64,000 bases of DNA, taken from the NCBI GenBank assembly GCA_963784805.1, contig CAWASR010000008.1:434001-498000 (forward strand), given 5' to 3'. The DNA comes from Roseiarcus sp963784805. GTDB taxonomy: Bacteria > Pseudomonadota > Alphaproteobacteria > Rhizobiales > Beijerinckiaceae. Below are positions 17,250 to 26,188 of this stretch, one piece after another. Numbering within the stretch: position 1 is the first letter of the stretch; each line of letters opens with the position of its first letter. The translations under genes and the position numbers were made by a program. The notes under the pieces were generated by a model. It made no database searches. It had not been told where the DNA came from and saw only the letters and a list, made by a program, of their open reading frames with translations.

Positions 17250-18044
17250 ATGGAGGCAAATCCCTTATTGGCCGCCGGGGACGCCGCGGCGCCGCAATGG
17301 ACGCGGCGCATGGCGGCGCTCGGCTCGCGCCTCGCAGGCGCCGCGCTCGACACGCTCTATCCGCCCACCTGCCTCGCCTGCCGCGCCGCGACCGACGCCC
17401 ACGGCGCGCTGTGTCCGCGCTGCTGGAGCGCGATCCGGTTCATCGAGCGGCCCTTTTGCGAGCGTCTCGGCACCCCGTTCGAGCGCGACCTCGGCGAAGG
17501 TCTCCTGTCGCCTCAGGCGATGGCCGATCCGCCGGCGTTCGCCCGGGCCCGCGCGGTCGCGCGGTTCGAGGATGGGCCGGCGCGAAAGCTGGCGCACCGG
17601 CTCAAATATTCCGACCGCGCGGAGCTCGCGCGGCCGATCGCGCGCTGGATGGCGCGCGCGGGCGCGGACGTGCTCGCCGACGCCGATCTCCTGGCGCCCG
17701 TCCCCCTGCATCCCCTGCGGCTGTGGCGGCGCCGGTTCAACCAGGCGGCGGCGCTCGCCCGGGAAATCTCGCGCCAGACAGGGATATCGTGCGATTCGGG
17801 CGCGCTTCTGCGGGTCAAAGCGACCCGGAGCCAGGTGGGCTTGAGCCGCGCGCAGCGGGCCGAGAACGTCCAGGGCGCGTTTCGGGTCGCCGGGAGAGCG
17901 TCCGTGCGCGGCCGCAAGGTCGTGCTGGTCGACGACGTGCTGACCTCGGGCGCGACCGCCAACGCGGCCTCGAGGGCGCTGCTCCGGGCTGGCGCCAGCC
18001 GGGTGGACGTGCTGGTGTTCGCCCGGGTTGTTACAGGACCGTGA
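17250..18044 (+). CDS. comF: ComF family protein (amidophosphoribosyltransferase-like)
   Basis: A 264-residue protein with an N-terminal four-cysteine zinc motif (CLACRAATDAHGALCPRC, about residues 45-62) and a C-terminal phosphoribosyltransferase fold. The PRPP loop VVLVDDVLTSGATAN is at about 223-237. ComF proteins take part in DNA uptake in naturally competent bacteria. In most alphaproteobacteria the function is undefined and the gene is kept next to grxC and a DUF1178 gene, exactly as here. It is divergent from the methyltransferase. Confidence 0.9.
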   Translation: MEANPLLAAGDAAAPQWTRRMAALGSRLAGAALDTLYPPTCLACRAATDAHGALCPRCWSAIRFIERPFCERLGTPFERDLGEGLLSPQAMADPPAFARARAVARFEDGPARKLAHRLKYSDRAELARPIARWMARAGADVLADADLLAPVPLHPLRLWRRRFNQAAALAREISRQTGISCDSGALLRVKATRSQVGLSRAQRAENVQGAFRVAGRASVRGRKVVLVDDVLTSGATANAASRALLRAGASRVDVLVFARVVTGP

Positions 18045-18098
18045 GTTCCCATATACTGGCGGGCGCGCAGGTCAACGCGCCCCGGAGTCTCGGTTCAA

Positions 18099-18356
18099 GT
18101 GCCGCCGATCGTCATCTACACCAAATCGACCTGCTATTATTGCCACGCGGCGAAGTCCCTGCTCAAAAGGAAGAACGCGACGTTCGAGGAAATCAGAGTC
18201 GATGGCGACCGCGCCGGCCAGGCGGCGATGGCGGAAAGGGCCGGCGGCCGCTGGACGGTGCCGCAGATTTTCATCGGCGACAGGCACGTGGGCGGCTGCG
18301 ACGACCTCCACGAACTGGAGGCCGTGGGTGAACTCGACATGCTGCTGGCGAGCTGA
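18099..18356 (+). CDS. grxC: Glutaredoxin 3
   Basis: An 85-residue dithiol glutaredoxin with the active site CYYC at residues 12-15, the cis-proline segment TVPQIFIG and the GGCDDL motif for glutathione binding. It reduces protein and glutathione disulfides in the cytoplasm. The start is GTG. The gene lies 54 bp after comF and 3 bp before the DUF1178 gene, so the three are likely one operon. Confidence 0.95.
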   Translation: MPPIVIYTKSTCYYCHAAKSLLKRKNATFEEIRVDGDRAGQAAMAERAGGRWTVPQIFIGDRHVGGCDDLHELEAVGELDMLLAS

Positions 18357-18359
18357 CCA

Positions 18360-18794
18360 ATGATCAAATACGCGCTGGGCTGCGCCGAGGGGCATTCGTT
18401 CGAAAGCTGGTTTCCCGACAGCGCGGCTTACGAATCGCAACGCAAGCGCGGCCTGGTCGACTGCCCCGAATGCGGCTCGACCAGGGTCGAGAAGGCGATC
18501 ATGGCGCCCGCGGTGATGGGCGCCGAGCGCTCACCGGGGCCGGCGCCGGCCGAGAACGCCGAAGACGACCGGCGCCGCCTGGCCCGCAACGCGATGGCGC
18601 GGATCCGCCGCGAGATCGAGGCCAACACCGACGACGTCGGCGCCAAATTCCCGGACATTGCGCGCGCCATCCATCTGGGCGAGGAGCCCCGACGGGGGAT
18701 CCGCGGCCGCGCAAGCCTCGAGGAGGCCAGATCGCTGATCGAGGACGGCGTCGAGGTCATGCCGATGCCGACGCTGGAGGACGAGCTGAATTAA
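18360..18794 (+). CDS. DUF1178 family protein
   Basis: A 144-residue protein of the alphaproteobacterial and betaproteobacterial DUF1178 family. The N-terminus, MIKYALGCAEGHSFESWF, is followed by a CPECG knuckle near residue 38, which suggests a zinc ribbon like that of regulatory FmdB-type proteins. The C-terminus carries EEPRRGIRGRASLEEA. The function is unknown. It starts three bases after grxC, in keeping with the usual grxC-DUF1178 pairing. Confidence 0.88.
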   Translation: MIKYALGCAEGHSFESWFPDSAAYESQRKRGLVDCPECGSTRVEKAIMAPAVMGAERSPGPAPAENAEDDRRRLARNAMARIRREIEANTDDVGAKFPDIARAIHLGEEPRRGIRGRASLEEARSLIEDGVEVMPMPTLEDELN

Positions 18795-18814
18795 CCTGAC
18801 CGAAGGAGTTGGCG

Positions 18815-19294
18815 ATGAAAACCAGGAACGGGTTGAAATCGAACGCCAAGACGGTGTCGATCGAAGTCCTCAACGCGCGGCTCGCCGACGGGATCGACCT
18901 GGCGCTGCTGACCAAACAGGCGCACTGGAACATCAAGGGGCCGCAGTTCATCGCCCTGCACGAGATGATCGATGGGTTCCGGACCGAAATCGACGGGCAT
19001 GTCGACACTATCGCGGAGCGGGTCGTCCAGCTCGGCGGAACGGCGCTCGGAACGACGCAAGCCGTTTCGGCGGCCAGCAAGCTCGCCGCCTATCCGACCG
19101 ACATCCACAAGTCGAAGGATCATCTGGCCGCGCTGATCGAGCGCTACGCGACCGCCGCCAATCTCGCGCGGGAGGCGATCGACCAGACCGACGAGGCGGG
19201 CGACAAGGACAGCGCCGACATTTTCACCGCCTATTCGCGCGCGCTCGACAAGGCGCTGTGGTTCCTCGAGGCCCACGTGCAGGAGAGTTCGTGA
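18815..19294 (+). CDS. dps: DNA starvation/stationary-phase protection protein Dps
   Basis: A 159-residue ferritin-like protein that forms a dodecamer, oxidises and stores iron, and protects DNA. The ferroxidase-site motifs are QAHWNIKGPQF and EMIDGFRTEIDGHVD. AAGGAG at 18803-18808 supports the ATG at 18815 rather than the TTG two codons earlier. A GC-rich hairpin follows at 19341-19368, between this gene and the convergent adenosine deaminase. Confidence 0.94.
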   Translation: MKTRNGLKSNAKTVSIEVLNARLADGIDLALLTKQAHWNIKGPQFIALHEMIDGFRTEIDGHVDTIAERVVQLGGTALGTTQAVSAASKLAAYPTDIHKSKDHLAALIERYATAANLAREAIDQTDEAGDKDSADIFTAYSRALDKALWFLEAHVQESS

Positions 19295-19340
19295 GGTCGG
19301 AGTTCCGCACCGTCTGACCCTTGCCAGCCTGGCGGGCGGA

Positions 19341-19368
19341 CCGCGGCGGCGCGGAAGGACCGCCGCGG
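19341..19368. terminator. GC-rich hairpin between convergent dps and add
   Basis: CCGCGGCGG and CCGCCGCGG form a nine-base-pair stem with a ten-base loop. No clear T-run follows in either direction, so termination is only likely by position between convergent genes. Confidence 0.45.
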
Positions 19369-19390
19369 ACGTCAATTGGTCTTGACGGCG

Positions 19391-20440
19391 CTAGTTCGCG
19401 GGCCAGCGTTGCAGGCTTTCCGAGAGCGCCTGCTTGACGTTGGCGCTCGCGAAGCTCGCCTCAATCGAAGTGCGCGCGATTTGGCGAACGACTTCGTCGC
19501 TCCATCCAAAGGCCTGGCGGGCGATCGCGTATTCGCGCGGCAGGCTGGTCGAGAGCAAGCTCGGATCGTCCGTGTTGAGGGAAACGCGCACGCCGGCCCG
19601 GCGCAGACGATCCAGCGGATGGGCTTCAATAGTAGGATAGACGCCGAGAACGAGGTTGGAGGTCGGGCAGATTCCGAGTGGGATTCTTCGCTCGGCCAGC
19701 ATAGCCACCACGGACTCGTCTTCGATCGCCCGCACTCCGTGGTCGATCCGGTCTGCTCCCAACAATTCGACCGCATCGCGAACGCCCTCCGGTCCGCTCA
19801 ACTCGCCGGCGTGGACGGTCCTCTTCAGGCCCGCCTCTCCGGCCTTGCGGAACGCAGCCGCGAACCTTGGCCCTGTTCGCCCGGCCGCCGCCTCATTGCC
19901 GTCGATCGAGAGGGCGACCACGCGCGGCAGCCGCCAGGCGATGATCTGATTGACCAGTTCAGCGGCCTCCTCCGCCGTCTGGGTGCGCAAGAGGCTGATA
20001 CACAGGCCGACCGGCGGGAGCCCGTCCCGCTCCGCCGAGGCAAAACCCGAATCGAGCGCTTCGATCATCGTTCTGGTTCGGCCGCGCCAGGCGCTCCAGT
20101 GCGTTGGATTCACGATGACGTCGGCGTAGCCGGCGCCGTCGTCCCGAAGCCGCCGGCAAAAGTCGTACGCCATCTGAACGAGGCGCTCCTCGGAGCCGGC
20201 AAGACTGCACGCCCAGTCGAGAAAGTGAAGGAAGTCACCCAAGTTTTTGAATTTAAACAATTGATCCCGCGGTCGAGGCATGGGAACCCCAGCTTCGGCC
20301 GACCATTGCTCGAGCGTCGAAGGCTCGAAACAGCCCTCGAGATGAACGTGCACCTCCGCTTTGGGAAGGCGCGCAAGGGCGTCGGGCGAGGCGGCGCTGG
20401 CGTTCTGTTCTGGCGAGAAACGGTTCCCTTCCACTGGCAT
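19391..20440 (-). CDS. add: Adenosine deaminase
   Basis: A 349-residue zinc amidohydrolase that deaminates adenosine to inosine. The zinc ligands HVH are at residues 31-33 in EVHVHLEG. The catalytic TVHAGELSG is at 208-216, with His210 and Glu213. RIDHGV contains His234, and SLNTDDPSL contains Asp291 and Asp292. The activity could instead be adenine deamination, as some members of this group use adenine. The zinc set is complete. Its nearest gene upstream encodes a DUF3108 protein on the same strand, 15 bp away. A nucleoside hydrolase at 23.5 kb is a plausible partner in purine salvage. Confidence 0.88.
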   Translation of the reverse strand: MPVEGNRFSPEQNASAASPDALARLPKAEVHVHLEGCFEPSTLEQWSAEAGVPMPRPRDQLFKFKNLGDFLHFLDWACSLAGSEERLVQMAYDFCRRLRDDGAGYADVIVNPTHWSAWRGRTRTMIEALDSGFASAERDGLPPVGLCISLLRTQTAEEAAELVNQIIAWRLPRVVALSIDGNEAAAGRTGPRFAAAFRKAGEAGLKRTVHAGELSGPEGVRDAVELLGADRIDHGVRAIEDESVVAMLAERRIPLGICPTSNLVLGVYPTIEAHPLDRLRRAGVRVSLNTDDPSLLSTSLPREYAIARQAFGWSDEVVRQIARTSIEASFASANVKQALSESLQRWPAN

Positions 20441-20455
20441 GCGCCCGGCGGAGAC

Positions 20456-21268
20456 CTACTTCGTCCCGACCCGGAATTCCGAGGCCTCGACCACCGTGGT
20501 GCCGATCATGGTGCGGACCGAGACGCGGAACGGCACCAGCAGGCGGTCGGTCGGGATCGGCGCCAGCCAGACCTCGAGGTCCTTGTTTTCGGTCATGAAC
20601 TTGGTTGCGGGGCGATTGCGGCTGTGGCCCGCGATCGGCACGTAGCGCATCGCGCAGACCGCCACCGGGCCGTCGTAGCCCTTCACCTTCACGCGACGCT
20701 CGCCGACGTAGGAAAGATCGATGTCGAAACGGGTATAGCCGTCGAAGATCGGAATCTTGCGGTCGCAGTCGGCGGGCGACACGATCGGCCCCGAGGCCGG
20801 CGCCGGGAACACGAACGCGCCGACCGGGTCGACAATGCCCTTCTCGTCGCCGGGCCGAAGCGGAACGCGGTCGGGCTTGTCGTCGAACGGCGGAGAGATG
20901 TCGACGCCGGTGACCGCATTGCCGGCGAGAGCCATGCGGATGGTGCGGGTCATTTTGGAATTTGTCGCGATTGTGGCGAAAGTCGCGGGCGAGACATGAC
21001 CGTTGACGATTGAGCCCCTGCCGGCCGAGGCGCCCCGCGCGTTGGCGAAAAGTCTCACCAGTCCGGTCAATTTGGCGTCAGCCAAGATCGAATAGCTGGT
21101 CGGGCTGAGGTCGGCGTTGATGTTGGCGGCGCCGATGGGCAGCCCGATCAGCGAAACCCGATAGGTCGCGTGCAGGACGTCGGCGCGCGCGCCCGCGGGG
21201 CTTGCGATCACCGCCGCGATCGCGGCGGCGCCTAGCCCTGAGCGCGCCCATGAGGATCGCCGCGGCAT
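20456..21268 (-). CDS. DUF3108 domain exported protein
   Basis: A 270-residue protein. The start at 21268 gives an N-terminal signal peptide (MPRRSSWARSGLGAAAIAAV, cleavage after AGARA), whereas the longer frame to 21370 would bury it. The mature part is a lipocalin-like beta-barrel of the DUF3108 type, with YRVSLIGLPIGAANI at the start and an EVWLAPIPTDRLLVPFRV strand near the end. Proteins of this family are found in the periplasm of alphaproteobacteria, and their role is unknown. Confidence 0.82.
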   Translation of the reverse strand: MPRRSSWARSGLGAAAIAAVIASPAGARADVLHATYRVSLIGLPIGAANINADLSPTSYSILADAKLTGLVRLFANARGASAGRGSIVNGHVSPATFATIATNSKMTRTIRMALAGNAVTGVDISPPFDDKPDRVPLRPGDEKGIVDPVGAFVFPAPASGPIVSPADCDRKIPIFDGYTRFDIDLSYVGERRVKVKGYDGPVAVCAMRYVPIAGHSRNRPATKFMTENKDLEVWLAPIPTDRLLVPFRVSVRTMIGTTVVEASEFRVGTK

Positions 21269-21435
21269 CGTCAAACGAGCTCCAGTCCCCAGCCTGTCCG
21301 GGTCAATTGGCGATTGCGCATAGAATTCCGGCGCGATTAAGCCAACTCGAAGGCCGGCCATCGGCAGCAAAAAAGTCGCCGGAGGCCGCTGTCAAGACCT
21401 TGCGGCAAGCCCGCGCCCGGACTTAACATCGCTTC

Positions 21436-21942
21436 ATGGTCGAAACGGTCATTTCCATTCGCGCGGCGCGACTCGGGGACGAGGGCGAAATCGCCTCCGT
21501 CCACGACGCCGCCTGGCGCGAAGCCTATCGCGGAGTGATCCCCGGCCGCGAACTCGAGCGGATGATCGCCCGGCGGGGCCCGGCCTGGTGGCGTCTCGCC
21601 ATCGCACGCCACACGCCCCTCCAGGTGCTCGAATTCAGCGAGGCTGTCGTCGGCTATGTCAGCTACGGGCGCAATCGCGTGCCGACCCTCGGATACGGAG
21701 GGGAAATCTTCGAGCTCTATCTGGCGCCTCACTGCCAGGGCTGCGGATTCGGACGGCGAATGTTCGACGCCGCGCGCAAGGATCTGTCCGGCCACGGCTT
21801 CTCCACCTTCGTCGTCTGGGCGTTGGCGGATAATGAACGGGCGGTCGGCTTCTATCGCCGGCTCGGCGGCCGCGTCCTGCGCCGCGCGCACGAGACTTTC
21901 GGCGGTCAGGATCGAGAGCGGGTCGCCTTCGGCTTCGGCTGA
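21436..21942 (+). CDS. GNAT family N-acetyltransferase
   Basis: A 168-residue acetyltransferase of the GNAT fold. It begins ISIRAARLGDEGEIASVHDAAWREAYRG, split across the first beta-alpha units. The acetyl-CoA loop is QGCGFGRRMFDAARKDL, and the C-terminus has ERAVGFYRRLGGRV, typical of RimI-like members. The substrate is unknown. It is divergent from the DUF3108 gene and lies 91 bp before ppa. Confidence 0.88.
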   Translation: MVETVISIRAARLGDEGEIASVHDAAWREAYRGVIPGRELERMIARRGPAWWRLAIARHTPLQVLEFSEAVVGYVSYGRNRVPTLGYGGEIFELYLAPHCQGCGFGRRMFDAARKDLSGHGFSTFVVWALADNERAVGFYRRLGGRVLRRAHETFGGQDRERVAFGFG

Positions 21943-22033
21943 GCCGAGGTCGGACGTTTTTCGAGGCGGCTCGTTGCGCGTCGGCTTGCCCCCGGCATAA
22001 GACCGCCGTGGCGGCGATATCCGGAGGTGTGAG

Positions 22034-22570
22034 GTGAACCTGAACGCTATCTCGATCGGCAAGAACGCGCCGCACGACGTCAATGTCGTGATCGAGGTGC
22101 CGATCGGCGGCGAGCCGATCAAATACGAGATGGACAAGGAGAGCGGCGCGCTGGTGGTCGATCGCTTTCTCTACACCTCGATGCGGTATCCGGGAAATTA
22201 CGGCTTCATCCCGCACACATTGTCCGACGACGGCGACCCTTGCGACGTCATCGTCGCCAACACGCGCGCAATCGTCCCCGGCGCCGTCATGAGCTGCAAG
22301 ATCATCGGCGTGCTGCTGATGGAGGACGAGCACGGCGGCGATGAGAAGCTCCTGGCCGTCCCTTCGGCCAAGCTCACGCAGCGCTATGCGCACGTGAACA
22401 CATATTCCGACCTGCCGTCGATCACGCTGCAACAGATCGAGCATTTTTTCGCTCACTACAAGGATCTCGAGCCGGATAAGTGGGTCAAAATCGTCGGCTG
22501 GCGCGACGCCGAGGAGGCGCACGCGCTGGTGCGGGAAGGCGTCGAACGAGCCAAGAAAGCCAAAAGCTGA
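22034..22570 (+). CDS. ppa: Inorganic pyrophosphatase (family I)
   Basis: A 178-residue soluble pyrophosphatase that splits PPi to phosphate and drives biosynthesis forward. The family signature DDGDPCDVIV is present, with the catalytic aspartates. KYEMDKESGALVVDR and the YPGNYGFIP segment are conserved. The start is GTG, with GGAGG six bases upstream. Essential housekeeping gene with nothing unusual. Confidence 0.96.
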   Translation: MNLNAISIGKNAPHDVNVVIEVPIGGEPIKYEMDKESGALVVDRFLYTSMRYPGNYGFIPHTLSDDGDPCDVIVANTRAIVPGAVMSCKIIGVLLMEDEHGGDEKLLAVPSAKLTQRYAHVNTYSDLPSITLQQIEHFFAHYKDLEPDKWVKIVGWRDAEEAHALVREGVERAKKAKS

Positions 22571-22637
22571 ACTGGGGCCCCGACGCCAAGGGAGGATGCC
22601 GCATGGCGGAAGACCGACGGTCGCGAGACCTGGGCCG

Positions 22638-23315
22638 ATGAAACGCTCGTTCATCAATTCCCGCATCGACGCGATGCTGACGCTGTGCGATCGTCACGGC
22701 GTCAGGCTGCCGCCCTTCGCGCTGTGGCGGCGGTCGGACTTTTCCGCCAACGCGGACTCAGCCAAGCTGATCGCCGCGCGCGGCATGGGGTGGAACGTGG
22801 TCGAATTCAAGCCGGAGGCGTTCGCCGCCGAGGGCCTGACGCTGTTCACCTTGCGGATGGGCGACTGGCGGGCGCTCGAGGGCGAAGGCGGGCGGCTCTA
22901 TGCCGAAAAGGCGATCATGTGCGAGGACGGGCAGCGCGCGCCGCATCATTATCATGTCGTCAAGACCGAGGACATCGTGAACCGCGGCGGCGCGCGCTTT
23001 GTCGTCGAACTGTTCAAGGTCGACCGGAACGGCGCGCCGCTGAAGGAGCGGTTCCGCGCGCTCAAGGACGTCGTGATGCTGGAGCTCGAGGCCGGCGACC
23101 GGGTGCGCCTCGAGCCGGGCGAAAGCCTGACCCTCGAACCTTATGTGGCGCACGCCTTCTGGGCGGAAGGCGGGGCGGCCATCGCCGGCGAAGTGTCGCT
23201 CGTCAATGACGACCGCGCCGACAATTATTTCGTCCCGCCGCTCGCCCCGCCGCGCCCGATCCAGGAGGATGCGACGGCAAAATATGTGACGGTCATGGAC
23301 TATGGGGGACTGTGA
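22638..23315 (+). CDS. D-lyxose/D-mannose ketol-isomerase family protein
   Basis: A 225-residue cupin-fold sugar isomerase. The protein starts MKRSFINSRIDAMLTLC and contains the metal-binding cluster APHHYHVVKTEDIVNRGG. A glutamate and a C-terminal PYVAHAFWAEGG supply further ligands, as in D-lyxose isomerases that interconvert lyxose and xylulose or mannose and fructose. The frame opens at 22596, but the ATG at 22638 fits the family. The substrate preference is inferred. Confidence 0.8.
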   Translation: MKRSFINSRIDAMLTLCDRHGVRLPPFALWRRSDFSANADSAKLIAARGMGWNVVEFKPEAFAAEGLTLFTLRMGDWRALEGEGGRLYAEKAIMCEDGQRAPHHYHVVKTEDIVNRGGARFVVELFKVDRNGAPLKERFRALKDVVMLELEAGDRVRLEPGESLTLEPYVAHAFWAEGGAAIAGEVSLVNDDRADNYFVPPLAPPRPIQEDATAKYVTVMDYGGL

Positions 23316-23332
23316 CATCGGCGTGCGACGTC

Positions 23333-23375
23333 CCAAGCGAGGTTTCAATGGCGAGCCAATGAAACCATGCTTGGA
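23333..23375 (+). terminator. Long hairpin after the sugar isomerase gene
   Basis: CCAAGC-GA-GGTTTCA on the left pairs with TGAAACC-AT-GCTTGG on the right, around TGGC-GA-GCCA. It forms a long, almost perfect stem-loop 20 bp after the stop codon. No T-run follows, so this could be an mRNA-end stabiliser or a repeat rather than a terminator. Confidence 0.45.
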
Positions 23376-23560
23376 GTCCCTTGAAGAAGCAGGATTTTTA
23401 TCGGAACGCCGGTGTCCGCTTTTCCGAAATCCCGCCATGAAAATCGCATAGGATGCGTTGGCGTTGTGCGGCGTGAGCATGCCTTCGGGGGTGACGCGCC
23501 GCCGCCATTTTCATCCATAATGGCGCGCCACAGGCGCTGGTCGGCTGCTCAGGGCTTCGC

Positions 23561-24544
23561 TTATCCCTCCGCGAGGCGGGCCATCGCCTCGAAAAACATG
23601 CGCCGGAAACGCTCCGCGTCGACCGCGACCGCGACTTCGGCGTTGGCCAGACGCCCCCATTGGCCGCGCCAGTCGGCGATCGTCGCTCCGGTCGTGAGCC
23701 GTCCCGCGGTCTCGACGTCGACGGTCGCGCGGCGCGTTTCGATCAGCGTCGAATCGAGCGCGACCGCGAGGGCCAGCGGGTCGTGCATGGTGACGTATCG
23801 CCGCCCATGCCATTTCTCCATCAGTTCGAAATACTGGCGCGAGGAATCCTCGATGAAGCGCGTCAGCGCCGGGCCCAGCGGCTCTCCGCTCAAGGACGCG
23901 GCGAGCGCCGCCACATCGCTCTCGTCGATGGTCGTCTTGCGGGTCACGTCGAGGCCGACCGCGACCACCGGCGTCGCTCCTACGCCGCCGAAGGCGTGAA
24001 AGACGATGCGCGCGGCCTCGGCGTCGTGCCAGATGTTGAACTCGGCGCTCGGCGTCACATTGCCGGGTTCGCCGTAGGCGCCGCCCATGATGACGAAGCG
24101 TTTGAGGAGACGCGGCAGTTCGGGCTCGCGGATGAGGGCGAGCGCGATATTGGTCATGGGCCCGGTGGCCACGAGGACGAGGCCTCCGGCATGGGCGCGG
24201 GCCGCGGCGACGATGGCCTCGGCCGCATAGACGCTGCGCGCGGGCTGGCGCGGCTCGGGCAGGAGCGCATAGCCGAGGCCGCTCTTGCCGTGCACCTCGC
24301 TCTCGGCGTGCATTGGGTTGGAGAGCGCCGTCGCCGCGCCTGGCCACACCGGAATGTCGGCGCGCCCGGCGAGCGCCAGAACCGCCCGCGTGTTGCGGGT
24401 CGCCGCCGGCAGGCTGACATTGCCGACCACGGTGGAGACGCCGAGGATTTCCGCCTGCTCGTGCGCGCAGGCGTAAAGCAGCGCCAGCGCGTCGTCGATT
24501 CCGGTGTCGACGTCGATAACGATCGGTTCGGTGGGCTGCGGCAT
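23561..24544 (-). CDS. Nucleoside hydrolase
   Basis: A 327-residue inosine-uridine-preferring nucleoside N-ribohydrolase that releases ribose from purine or pyrimidine nucleosides. The N-terminal calcium site VIDVDTGIDDALAL is intact, with VVGN, then FVIMGGAYGEPGNVTPSAEFNIW and the C-terminal MHDPLALAVALD. The open frame extends far upstream through the neighbouring gene, but the family begins at the ATG at 24544. The MATE transporter gene follows on the same strand 87 bp upstream, so co-transcription is possible. Confidence 0.92.
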   Translation of the reverse strand: MPQPTEPIVIDVDTGIDDALALLYACAHEQAEILGVSTVVGNVSLPAATRNTRAVLALAGRADIPVWPGAATALSNPMHAESEVHGKSGLGYALLPEPRQPARSVYAAEAIVAAARAHAGGLVLVATGPMTNIALALIREPELPRLLKRFVIMGGAYGEPGNVTPSAEFNIWHDAEAARIVFHAFGGVGATPVVAVGLDVTRKTTIDESDVAALAASLSGEPLGPALTRFIEDSSRQYFELMEKWHGRRYVTMHDPLALAVALDSTLIETRRATVDVETAGRLTTGATIADWRGQWGRLANAEVAVAVDAERFRRMFFEAMARLAEG

Positions 24545-24630
24545 GGCGTCGGCCTCCAGACGGTCTCGTCGATCCGCTCCGGTCTTCCTCGAATGCGGCG
24601 GGCCATCTTGTTTCAACCCGCCGCCGCGCG

Positions 24631-26043
24631 TCAAACGACGCCTGGCGCGCGCGCGAGGAAACCGCGCCGCTCCTTGCCTAGCCAGCGCGCCATCAGGAGG
24701 ACGGCGACGACCGCGAGGCCGATGGCGAGGCCGATCCAGACGCCGACGCCGCCGAGCGGGGTCGCGAACGCCAACGCCAGGCCGACCGGAGCGCCGATCG
24801 CCCAGTAGCCCAGAAGCGCGATGACCAGCGGCCAGCGGGAGTCGTGCAGGCCGCGCAGCATGTTGGCGAGCGTCGCCTGGCTGGCGTCGAAGATCTGGAA
24901 GATCGCGGCGACCCACAAGAACGCGTACGCGAGCCGGACGGCGTCCGCGTTGGCCGGCGCGTCGATGTCGACGAAGGGCGCGATCAAGAGCCGGGGAGCC
25001 GCGATCATCGTCGTAGCCGAGAGGACGGCGAACACCGCGGTCAGGCCGAATGCGGACCAGCCCGCCCGAGAAATGGCGCTCGGATCGCGCGCGCCATAGG
25101 CGTGGCCGACCCTGACGGTCGCCGCCTGACCGAGTCCCAGCGGGACCATGAAGGCCAGAGAGGCGATCTGCAGCGCGATCACATGCGCTTCCAGCGCCGC
25201 ACGGCTGATCAGCCCCATCACCAGCGTCGCGGCGGAGAACACGCCGACCTCGGCGACGATCGTCGCCCCGATCGGCAGGCCGAGCCGCCACAAAGCGGCA
25301 AGTTCGGGTCCGGCCGGCAGCCACGGCAGCGAGAACAGGCGCAAACGCCGCATGCGCGGGTCGATCAGCGAGGCGGCGATGAGAACCGCGAGCATTAGCG
25401 TCTGCGACAGCGTGGTCGCCAGGCCGGAGCCGATGATCCCGAGGGCCGGCATTCCGAGCTTGCCGAAGATCAGCGCGTAATTGGCGAGGGCGTTGAAGCC
25501 GACGGCGATGAGGCCGGCGACCAGCGTCGCTCGCGGACGCTCGAGCGCCGCGAACACCGAACGCCCGGCGAAGAAAACGAGGCTCGGCGCGAGGCCCCAT
25601 TGAAATCCGCGCATATAGACGCCGGCGTCGCGAGCGAGATCCGGCGCCTCGCCGATGGCGAGCAGGATCGGCGTCGTCTGCGACAGGGCGATCCATGTGA
25701 CCGCCGCGATCATGAGCGCGGACAGGAACGCCTGATGCGTGGCGCGCCGGATGCCCCCGGCGCTTTCTCCGGCGCCGAGCTTGGACGCCGCGATCGGCGA
25801 CAGGGCCGCGACCACGCCGATGCCGAGCAGGAACGCCGGCTGATAGAGATTGAAGCCGAGCGCGCCGGCGGCGAGCGCCCGCGGCGACAGCCAGCCGAGC
25901 ATCATAAAGTCGGTCGCCGTCATCGCGTTGACCGCGACATTGGCGAGAACCAGCGGCCAGCTCAGCGCGAAAGTCGCGCCGAGCTCGCGCCAAAGCCAGC
26001 CGTCGGCGGCTGATGCTTGGGCGGGTTGCGGCGCGGCGGACAT
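24631..26043 (-). CDS. MATE family multidrug/Na+ antiporter (NorM-like)
   Basis: A 470-residue integral membrane protein with about 12 hydrophobic segments in two homologous halves. It begins with ELGATFALSWPLVLANVAVN and TATDFMMLGWLSPRALAAGA, the pattern of the first MATE helices. A matching second half begins near LGLPIGATIVAEVGVFSAA. It probably exports cationic drugs or metabolites in exchange for ions. The ATG at 26043 is preferred to 26109 because the extra 22 residues do not look like family sequence. It is divergent from the GST gene. Confidence 0.9.
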   Translation of the reverse strand: MSAAPQPAQASAADGWLWRELGATFALSWPLVLANVAVNAMTATDFMMLGWLSPRALAAGALGFNLYQPAFLLGIGVVAALSPIAASKLGAGESAGGIRRATHQAFLSALMIAAVTWIALSQTTPILLAIGEAPDLARDAGVYMRGFQWGLAPSLVFFAGRSVFAALERPRATLVAGLIAVGFNALANYALIFGKLGMPALGIIGSGLATTLSQTLMLAVLIAASLIDPRMRRLRLFSLPWLPAGPELAALWRLGLPIGATIVAEVGVFSAATLVMGLISRAALEAHVIALQIASLAFMVPLGLGQAATVRVGHAYGARDPSAISRAGWSAFGLTAVFAVLSATTMIAAPRLLIAPFVDIDAPANADAVRLAYAFLWVAAIFQIFDASQATLANMLRGLHDSRWPLVIALLGYWAIGAPVGLALAFATPLGGVGVWIGLAIGLAVVAVLLMARWLGKERRGFLARAPGVV

Positions 26044-26188
26044 CGGGGGACTGAGGCCTGGCGGAAGGCAAAGGGGGCGGTGAATAGCGGATATGCGCGC
26101 CGGCGGCAATGTTCCGCGCGACCTGTCAATTCGCGCGGCGCCCGCCTAACATCGCGATGATCGGGAGCGCGCGAAAGAGGACCGAGGC

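Noticed and set aside
23561..26071. An 836-codon minus-strand frame spanning the nucleoside hydrolase and the MATE gene
   Set aside because: Only its last 327 codons match a family (nucleoside hydrolase). The rest is a shadow of the MATE gene.
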